NCBI GenBank assembly: GCA_964615765.1
Contig: CAZTQN010000013.1
Location: 1-64,000, forward strand
DNA from: CAZTQN01 sp964615765
GTDB taxonomy: Bacteria; Planctomycetota; Phycisphaerae; Phycisphaerales; UBA1924
Reading direction: 5' to 3'
DNA length: 64,000 bases
The notes beneath the pieces are model-generated. The model worked only from the letters and a program-made list of their open reading frames with translations, was not told the DNA's origin and ran no database searches. Shown in pieces: positions 58,847 to 64,000 of this stretch. Position numbers and translations under genes: made by a program. Numbering within the stretch: the first letter of the stretch is position 1; the number at the start of each line of letters is the position of its first letter.

Positions 58847-59338
58847 TCAGGGCAGCGGGCGGACCATCTCCGTGCTGGCGGCGCGGAAACCCAGGGCGCG
58901 GAGCATGGCCCGGGCGTGCTCGTTGTCGCCGGCGGTTTGCCCGCGGACCTGCGTCACGCCCATGCGTTCAAACCGGCGAACGGCCTCGATGACCAGCGCG
59001 CGGGCGACGCCCTTCCGCCGTGCGTCCGGCTCGACCCAGAGGTCGTGCACGAACCCGTACCGGGCGGTCTGGTAGATCGGGATGTTGTCGAGCACCTCAC
59101 CCACGAGGAACCCGACGGCGCGCGGCGAGGCGGCGTCGGCGTGATCCTCGGCGATCAGCAGCACGCTCTCCGGGTCCGCCGCCCGGCGCGGCAGCCACGA
59201 GCGGTACCGCTCCACCACGTCGGGCAGATAGTCGAAGACGACCGGGTCGAGCGCGGCGTGGAAGTCGCACACGGCCTGAACCATCGGGGCGATCGCGGGG
59301 ATGTCGGCGGGGTTGGCCGGGCGGATGAGCACACGCAT
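58847..59338 (-). CDS. GNAT-family N-acetyltransferase
   Basis: The 163-residue product shows a GNAT fold: LIRPANPADIPAIAPMVQAV at the start, VGFLVGEVLDNIPIYQTARY as strands, then HDLWVEPDARRKGVARALVI with the acetyl-CoA loop RRKGVA, and NEHARAMLRALGFRAASTEM at the end. The acceptor is unknown. The gene is divergent to tRNA-Arg(CCT), 24 bases away. Confidence 0.9.
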   Translation of the reverse strand: MRVLIRPANPADIPAIAPMVQAVCDFHAALDPVVFDYLPDVVERYRSWLPRRAADPESVLLIAEDHADAASPRAVGFLVGEVLDNIPIYQTARYGFVHDLWVEPDARRKGVARALVIEAVRRFERMGVTQVRGQTAGDNEHARAMLRALGFRAASTEMVRPLP

Positions 59339-59362
59339 CGCGGAGCGTATCGTTGCGCCGGT

Positions 59363-59436
<74 letters not shown>

Positions 59437-59491
59437 TTTTCCTTTTTCTGCGTACCCCCGACGGGTGAACCGGCTGCCCGGCACGACGGGC

Positions 59492-60562
59492 TCAGCCGAG
59501 CAGTATCGCCTCCGCCGTCAGACCCGGGCCGAAGGCGAGCATCACGCCCGGCGGCTTCCACTCGCCCGATTGCTGCAAGCGGTGCAGGATCGCGAGGACC
59601 GTGCCGGAGGACATGTTGCCGTGGTCGGCGAGGATGCTGCGCGAGGGCGTAAGAGCCGCGTCGTCGAGGTCCAGCGCCTGCGCCACCGCCGACAGCACGC
59701 GCGGGCCGCCGGGGTGGATCATCCATGAGCCGATGTCGCCAACGCTCAGGCCCGACGCGGCGAGCCAGGGCGTCAGCCAATCGCGGATGACCGCGGCGAT
59801 GCGGTCGGGCACGCGGGTGTCGAGCGACATCTCGAAGCCGTGATCGCCGACGCGCCAGGTCATGAGGCCTTCCGAGTTGTCGAGCAAACAGGACGCGGAA
59901 GAGAGCAGCCGGGGCGAGCCGCGCGGCGGGCCGCGGTCGATGACGGCGGCGGCGCTGCCGTCGGCGAAGAGGGCGCTGGCCACGATCTGGTCCGGCGTGG
60001 GCTGATACGTGAAATGCAGCGAGCAGAGTTCGACGCAGCAGACCAGGACGCGCTCGCCAGAGAGCGCGAGAGCCCGCGCGACGCGGAGCGCGTTGATCGC
60101 CGCGTGGCACCCCATGAAACCGATGGTGGTGCGGGCGATCGTCGGCGCGAGTCCAAGACGGTCGATCAGCGCGCGATCGACGCCCGGCGAGGCCATGCCC
60201 GTGCACGAGGCGGTGATGAGGTGCGTGATGGAGGGCGCGTCGACCTCGGCGCGGGTGAGGGCCTGCTCGCACGCGGGGGCGGCGAGGTCGGGAGCGAGGC
60301 GCTCGAAGGCGCGGAGTCGCGCGGCGGTGGTCGGCCCGCGCCCGCCCGGTTCGAACAGGGCCGCGGCGCCCTCGGGCACAGCACTGACCGCCCCGCGGCG
60401 GACCACGCCGCAGCGGAGATAGATCGAGCGCCGGAAGCGGGTCGTGTCGGCGTCGAGCGGGTCGAGGGCCTCGCTGCGCGCGAGGGTCTGCTCCTGCGCC
60501 ATCGACGTGGACGGCACGGCGAAGCCGACGCCGCGGACGACGGCGTGCGCGTCGGTCGTCAT
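59492..60562 (-). CDS. Type III polyketide synthase (chalcone synthase-like)
   Basis: The 356-residue product has the full catalytic triad of type III polyketide synthases: C120 in ITASCTGMASPGVD, H283 in WMIHPGGPRVLS and N316 in DHGNMSSGTVL. Other conserved sequences are TIGFMGCHAAINALRVA and ALFADGSAAAVI. It should load an acyl-CoA, extend with malonyl-CoA and cyclise to a pyrone, phloroglucinol or resorcinol. The ATG overlaps the upstream oxidoreductase stop (60559-60562), so it is the last gene of a coupled three-gene operon. Confidence 0.95.
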   Translation of the reverse strand: MTTDAHAVVRGVGFAVPSTSMAQEQTLARSEALDPLDADTTRFRRSIYLRCGVVRRGAVSAVPEGAAALFEPGGRGPTTAARLRAFERLAPDLAAPACEQALTRAEVDAPSITHLITASCTGMASPGVDRALIDRLGLAPTIARTTIGFMGCHAAINALRVARALALSGERVLVCCVELCSLHFTYQPTPDQIVASALFADGSAAAVIDRGPPRGSPRLLSSASCLLDNSEGLMTWRVGDHGFEMSLDTRVPDRIAAVIRDWLTPWLAASGLSVGDIGSWMIHPGGPRVLSAVAQALDLDDAALTPSRSILADHGNMSSGTVLAILHRLQQSGEWKPPGVMLAFGPGLTAEAILLG

Positions 60563-61668
60563 GCGCCGGCCCCTTGCACATGAGCGCTGATCGGCGCACC
60601 GGCCCGCACGGCGCGGCCGCGCACGACGCGGTCGGCGAGGCCGGGCATGAGGCGCGTGAGCGATATACCAGCCCGGACCAGCACGGGGGCCCGCAGCGCA
60701 AGGGCCGTCACGCGGCAGCGGCGACGCCGGGCGGCGAGATGACGTTCCACGGCGTGCGCTTCGGGCTGACCAACCGCCCACGCGCCGGCCGCCGCGCCGG
60801 ACGCGAGCGCCCACGCGATGCCCTCGCCCGTGAAGGGTTCGACAAACGCGCGGGCGTCGCCGGCGACGGCGATCGGGCCGTCGGCGATGCGGCGGGAGGC
60901 GTGCGTGAGTTTGGGCGTGCCCGTCCAATCGAGTTCGGCCCACGGGCCGCGCGGGTCGCCGATGATCGCCGCGATCGCGGCCCCGACACTCCCGCTGGCG
61001 CGGACAAAGCTCGGGCGGACCGCCGCGGCGATCGTGACACGCTCGTCGGCGAGGCGCACCAGGCCGACGTAGCCCGCGCGGTGCACGTGCATCGCGATCT
61101 GCCCGCGCGGAAGATCAATGCCCGGCGCGTCGGTCGTCACGCCGACGCCCATGCGCGAAGCCGCTCGCACACGCGGCAAGAGTTCTGCGGGCGTTCCGGG
61201 GATCGCACGCGCGAGCCCGCCGGCGAGCACGGCGCGGGACGCGGTTACCGTGTCGCTCGAATCCGCCCGGCGGACGCAAACGCGCTCGCCGTCGGGCTCG
61301 ATGGCGCCAACACGCCACGTCGCGCAGAACGTCGCCCCCGCGGCGTGGGCGTGATCGACCATCGCGGCGTCCAGCACGTCCCGCGCGACGGCGACCCCGC
61401 CGGGCGTGAGCGGCAGTTCGGTGCGCAGCCGCCCCGCGTGTACGGCGAGGCTCGTCAGCGCCGTTGCGCCCGGGAGCGCCCGCGCTGCAACTCCGAGCGC
61501 GCCGAGCCGGTCGATACCGTCGGGCGCGATGCAGTTTCCGCACACCTTGCCGCGTGGCCAGGTCCGCGCTTCGAGCAGGACCACGCGCGCCCCGGCGCGG
61601 GCGGCGACGATGGCGGCGGCGCACCCGGCGGGCCCGGCACCGATCACGACCAGGTCGGCGGTGCTCAC
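60559..61668 (-). CDS. FAD-dependent oxidoreductase (geranylgeranyl reductase/monooxygenase-like)
   Basis: The 369-residue product starts with the dinucleotide-binding motif ADLVVIGAGPAGCAAAIVAA followed by LLEARTWPRGKVCGNCIAPD, typical of the FixC/geranylgeranyl reductase and aromatic-monooxygenase group. A later GPIAVAGDARAFVEPFTGEG is the FAD ribityl-binding GD motif. It may oxidise or reduce the polyketide product. GTG 61668 is the start, because the Rossmann motif follows directly. Its start and stop overlap the methyltransferase and the polyketide synthase (GTGA, ATGA). Confidence 0.9.
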   Translation of the reverse strand: MSTADLVVIGAGPAGCAAAIVAARAGARVVLLEARTWPRGKVCGNCIAPDGIDRLGALGVAARALPGATALTSLAVHAGRLRTELPLTPGGVAVARDVLDAAMVDHAHAAGATFCATWRVGAIEPDGERVCVRRADSSDTVTASRAVLAGGLARAIPGTPAELLPRVRAASRMGVGVTTDAPGIDLPRGQIAMHVHRAGYVGLVRLADERVTIAAAVRPSFVRASGSVGAAIAAIIGDPRGPWAELDWTGTPKLTHASRRIADGPIAVAGDARAFVEPFTGEGIAWALASGAAAGAWAVGQPEAHAVERHLAARRRRCRVTALALRAPVLVRAGISLTRLMPGLADRVVRGRAVRAGAPISAHVQGAGA

Positions 61669-62426
61669 GCGGGCACCTTCGACGGGCTGGCCGTCAGCAG
61701 CATGCGGGCCGGGAATCGCCGCGATACGCGAATGTCCGTCAGCCCGGCTTCGGCGGCCATCGCGGCGAGTTCTCGCGGCGTCCACGCAGCCATCGCCGAG
61801 GCGTCAGAATCGAAGTGCACCACGGGGCTGCGCGTCAGCACGCGGGCCGCGGCGTTGATCATCACACGGTTGAGCACGCCGCGGGCCAGGTCGCTCACCA
61901 GCACCAGGCGGCGCGACGCGGCCCCCATCTCGCGCAGCAGGCGGACGACATCGGGCCCGTCGAGGTGATGCGCGAACAGCGAGCACATCACCACATCGTA
62001 CTGAGCGCTGGCGTGCCCACGCAGCCCGCTCGGCGCGAGAACGTCCACAACGACCGCCGACGCCGGAACGGTCTTCTTGCGTGCGTACGCCGCGGCCCGC
62101 TCGAGCGAGCGGGCGTTGATGTCCGAGAGCGTGAGGTGGACGTCGACGCCGCGGCGCTTGAGCGCGGCGCACGCGTCGATCGCGACTTCCCCCCCACCGC
62201 TGGCGACATCGAGCACGCGGAGCGGCGAAGGCGTGGCCGCCGCCGCCGCGCGCAGCGGGGGCACCAGCACCGACGCCGCCCGGCTGACCATGTTGAGCCG
62301 GGCCAGCCCGTCGAGGGCGGCGAGCAGTTCCGCCTCGGGCAGCGCCGGGTCGTCCATGCGTTCCGGCACGCGCCGTCGCTGGTTCCAGCCGCCCGACGCA
62401 CGATGGATTTGCTCGCCCCGGCTCAC
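61665..62426 (-). CDS. SAM-dependent methyltransferase
   Basis: The 253-residue product has class I methyltransferase motifs: VLDVASGGGEVAIDACAALK (motif I), HLTLSDINARSLERA (motif II region, acidic residue binding ribose) and YDVVMCSLFAHHLDGPDVVR. It is the first gene of the methyltransferase-flavoprotein-type III polyketide synthase operon, so it probably O- or C-methylates the product. GTG 62426 is proposed. An internal ATG at 62357 is an alternative. Confidence 0.88.
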   Translation of the reverse strand: MSRGEQIHRASGGWNQRRRVPERMDDPALPEAELLAALDGLARLNMVSRAASVLVPPLRAAAAATPSPLRVLDVASGGGEVAIDACAALKRRGVDVHLTLSDINARSLERAAAYARKKTVPASAVVVDVLAPSGLRGHASAQYDVVMCSLFAHHLDGPDVVRLLREMGAASRRLVLVSDLARGVLNRVMINAAARVLTRSPVVHFDSDASAMAAWTPRELAAMAAEAGLTDIRVSRRFPARMLLTASPSKVPA

Positions 62427-62454
62427 CGGCGCAGCGTACCCGCGTGGCGATCGG

Positions 62455-62730
62455 TCAGGACTTGCCGCGGTGCTTGCCGGAACGATCGCGCCGCTGGCGA
62501 TCGTGGTTGTGCGAGGGTTCGAGGCGGGAGGCGCCGCGTGGCGCGCCGCCCTGGTTGGCCCCATCGGGCCCGCCGTGCGCGGCCTGCTTCGGACCCTGAA
62601 TCGATGACCCGCGCGCGTTGTCGTCATCCGGCGGCCCGCCCTGCGTCTGCCGCCCGGACGTCTGCGGCGTGTCGCCGGAGACTTTCGCACCCGCGTCTTC
62701 GCCCGGCTTTGTGTCTTGACGCTTGCCCAT
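62455..62730 (-). CDS. Small polar hypothetical protein
   Basis: The 91-residue frame starts MGKRQDTKPGEDAGAKVSGD and is rich in Gly, Asp, Gln, Ser and Pro, with a basic end (RQRRDRSGKHRGKS). It would be disordered. It has an ATG start and fits in the 350-base gap between aat and the methyltransferase, on the same strand. No family is recognised. It may be a real small gene or chance coding. Confidence 0.4.
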   Translation of the reverse strand: MGKRQDTKPGEDAGAKVSGDTPQTSGRQTQGGPPDDDNARGSSIQGPKQAAHGGPDGANQGGAPRGASRLEPSHNHDRQRRDRSGKHRGKS

Positions 62731-62780
62731 GCGGGCGAGAATGCGGGCGGGCCATGAGCCACGCGTGAGCCGCGAGCGGT

Positions 62781-63605
62781 TTACGCCGGAGCGTCGGCCG
62801 GGCTGGGCGGGCCCATCTCGACGAGCAGCTCCAGCACGCGCCCGGGCTCGAGCACGCCCCAGGTGGTTTCCTTCGAGACGGCGACAGCGAGCTGCTGGAG
62901 GTACTCGTCCCGCGGGACGTCGATCACGCCAAACCGCTGGGTGTGCGGGTTGGCCATCTGCACGTCCATCAGCATGAAGTTGTGGCGGCGGAGGTGGGCG
63001 ACCAGGTGGATGAGGCAGAGGTTGGACGCATTGGTCCCGCCGAGATCCGGGCGGCAGAACATGCTCTCGGCGAAGAACGCGGCCCCGATCTGCACGCCGT
63101 AGAGCCCGCCGACGAGTTCGAGCGACCGGTCGGTGTCGTCGGGCGAGTCATTGGCGCGGATGCCGACGTCGAGCCAGGCTTCGATGGAGTGTGCGTGCCC
63201 GTGGGCGTGCAGCATGGCGTAGAGGCGGACGAGGGTCTCGTCGATCCAGAGGCCGTTCTCCGGCTCGCCGGCGCGCTGCACGCGCGGGCGGGCGCACGCG
63301 CGGATGACGCGCTCGAAGCACCCGTCGGTCGTGAAGATGAACGGGGGTTTTCGGACGTGCCGGCGCAGTCCCCCGGGGATGTGCAGCCCGCCGGGCGTGA
63401 GCGGCAGGATGGCGCGCGGGTCGGGGCTGAACCAGCCGATGCGGCGCGCGGTGGGCAGTTCGATGCGCAGATCGTCGCTGGCCCGCTCGGCCCGGGTGCG
63501 GGTCCGCTTGCCCGCGGGCAGCATCGCCATGGGGAACGCGCCCTGCCGGTACGCGGTCAGCACCATCTCGATGATCTGCTCGTCGCTGGTGCGCGGGCCC
63601 TGCAT
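62781..63605 (-). CDS. aat: Leucyl/phenylalanyl-tRNA-protein transferase
   Basis: The 274-residue product shows the family motifs: EMVLTAYRQGAFPMAML, GWFSPDPRAILPL, TDGCFERVIRACARPR, LVGGLYGVQIGAAFFAESMF and FMLMDVQMANPHTQRFGVID. It transfers Leu or Phe from tRNA to N-terminal Lys/Arg of proteins, targeting them for ClpAP through the N-end rule. It is longer than E. coli Aat (234). ATG 63605 is proposed. No clpS or clpA gene is in the window. Confidence 0.94.
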   Translation of the reverse strand: MQGPRTSDEQIIEMVLTAYRQGAFPMAMLPAGKRTRTRAERASDDLRIELPTARRIGWFSPDPRAILPLTPGGLHIPGGLRRHVRKPPFIFTTDGCFERVIRACARPRVQRAGEPENGLWIDETLVRLYAMLHAHGHAHSIEAWLDVGIRANDSPDDTDRSLELVGGLYGVQIGAAFFAESMFCRPDLGGTNASNLCLIHLVAHLRRHNFMLMDVQMANPHTQRFGVIDVPRDEYLQQLAVAVSKETTWGVLEPGRVLELLVEMGPPSPADAPA

Positions 63606-63842
63606 CAGGAAACTATCCGTGATCCACGCGTCGGCGAGCAACCCGCGCGGTGTGAAAGTTCGCTGAATCCTCCGGGCAGTGTGAACGGTTTGGCTGGTCT
63701 GCGCGGTTTTTTCACCGAGTCGTCCGGATTGCGACCCACGGATCCGGGGGGCCGGCCCGGCCGGGTGCGGCGCGGCCCGGTGAAACCGCCACGGGCGTCC
63801 GGCCAACAATCGGCGGGGACATCGCTCCACACGGAGACGCGC

Positions 63843-64000
63843 ATGCTCGCCGACCACACCACCGATTCGCTCATCACGATCCCCGGCGTGCTGGCCCAGT
63901 CCGACATGTCCGGCGAGATGACGGGCGTGCTGATTGTCGCGCTGTGCCTGGGCGGCGTGCTGCTATACACGCTCATCAAGACCGTCGGGCGCGTCGCCGA
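63843..64000 (+). CDS. Membrane protein, N-terminal fragment (cut by window end)
   Basis: The frame from ATG 63843 to the window end encodes 52 residues, starting MLADHTTDSLITIPGVLAQS, then a hydrophobic helix GVLIVALCLGGVLLYTLI. A GGAG lies 6-10 bases upstream of the ATG. It is a single-segment membrane protein so far. The family cannot be named from this fragment. Confidence 0.55.
   Translation, partial: MLADHTTDSLITIPGVLAQSDMSGEMTGVLIVALCLGGVLLYTLIKTVGRVA

Overview
The window is a chromosomal stretch of a very GC-rich bacterium, most likely a member of the Planctomycetota, class Phycisphaerae. The evidence is indirect but consistent. There is a secreted 5'-nucleotidase with a C-terminal dockerin-like tail of the kind common in that group. 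There are exported proteins with PEP-CTERM-like sorting tails, a pseudopilin of the RAFTLIEL type, paired bactofilins, and a ligase-associated exonuclease-ligase-helicase-phosphoesterase cluster. No rRNA, CRISPR array, transposase, integrase or prophage is visible, so this looks like core and lineage-specific chromosome rather than an island.

Layout. 1-1.4 kb: two pilin-like membrane-anchored proteins. 1.5-3.6 kb: an HD-GYP protein and a lone response regulator. 3.9-10.2 kb: four overlapping DNA-repair genes. 10.2-22.2 kb: a lone ABC-2 permease facing a block of three SPFH/Band-7 proteins, an ABC ATPase, a second related permease and a repeat-rich membrane-anchored protein. 22.5-27.7 kb: an intact PilT ATPase, a membrane-anchored PilB/GspE homologue whose ATP-binding motifs are degenerate, and a CvpA-like membrane protein. 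27.8-36.7 kb: a DUF2325-like protein, two PEP-CTERM-type proteins, the dockerin-tailed nucleotidase, a GAF protein and an ABC exporter. 36.7-44.5 kb: M32 carboxypeptidase, small membrane proteins, a GT87-type enzyme, Dps, QueD, a flavodoxin-like protein and an exported hydrolase-like protein. 44.9-47.0 kb: a pseudopilin, a structured intergenic region and two bactofilins. 47.0-52.7 kb: a leftward housekeeping block (glmU-type, prs, rplY, pth, rpsF, ssb, rplI). 53.2-59.3 kb: class V aminotransferase, carB, GNAT. 59.5-62.4 kb: a three-gene type III polyketide synthase operon. 62.8 kb to the end: aat and a truncated membrane gene. Four tRNAs are interspersed: Ser(CGA), Ile(GAT), Gln(TTG) and Arg(CCT).

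How the parts may work together. The repair genes overlap end to start and probably act as one unit. The two ABC-2 permeases resemble each other and flank the SPFH genes with a single ATPase, which suggests a heteromeric exporter linked to a membrane-microdomain scaffold. The PilT/degenerate-PilB/CvpA-like trio is the best candidate here for an undescribed system, because a PilB-like protein with membrane segments and no Walker lysine cannot be an ordinary pilus motor. The methyltransferase-flavoprotein-polyketide synthase operon should make a modified small aromatic or pyrone metabolite. A GTGGCG-type repeat occurs once between genes and twice, in frame, inside carB.
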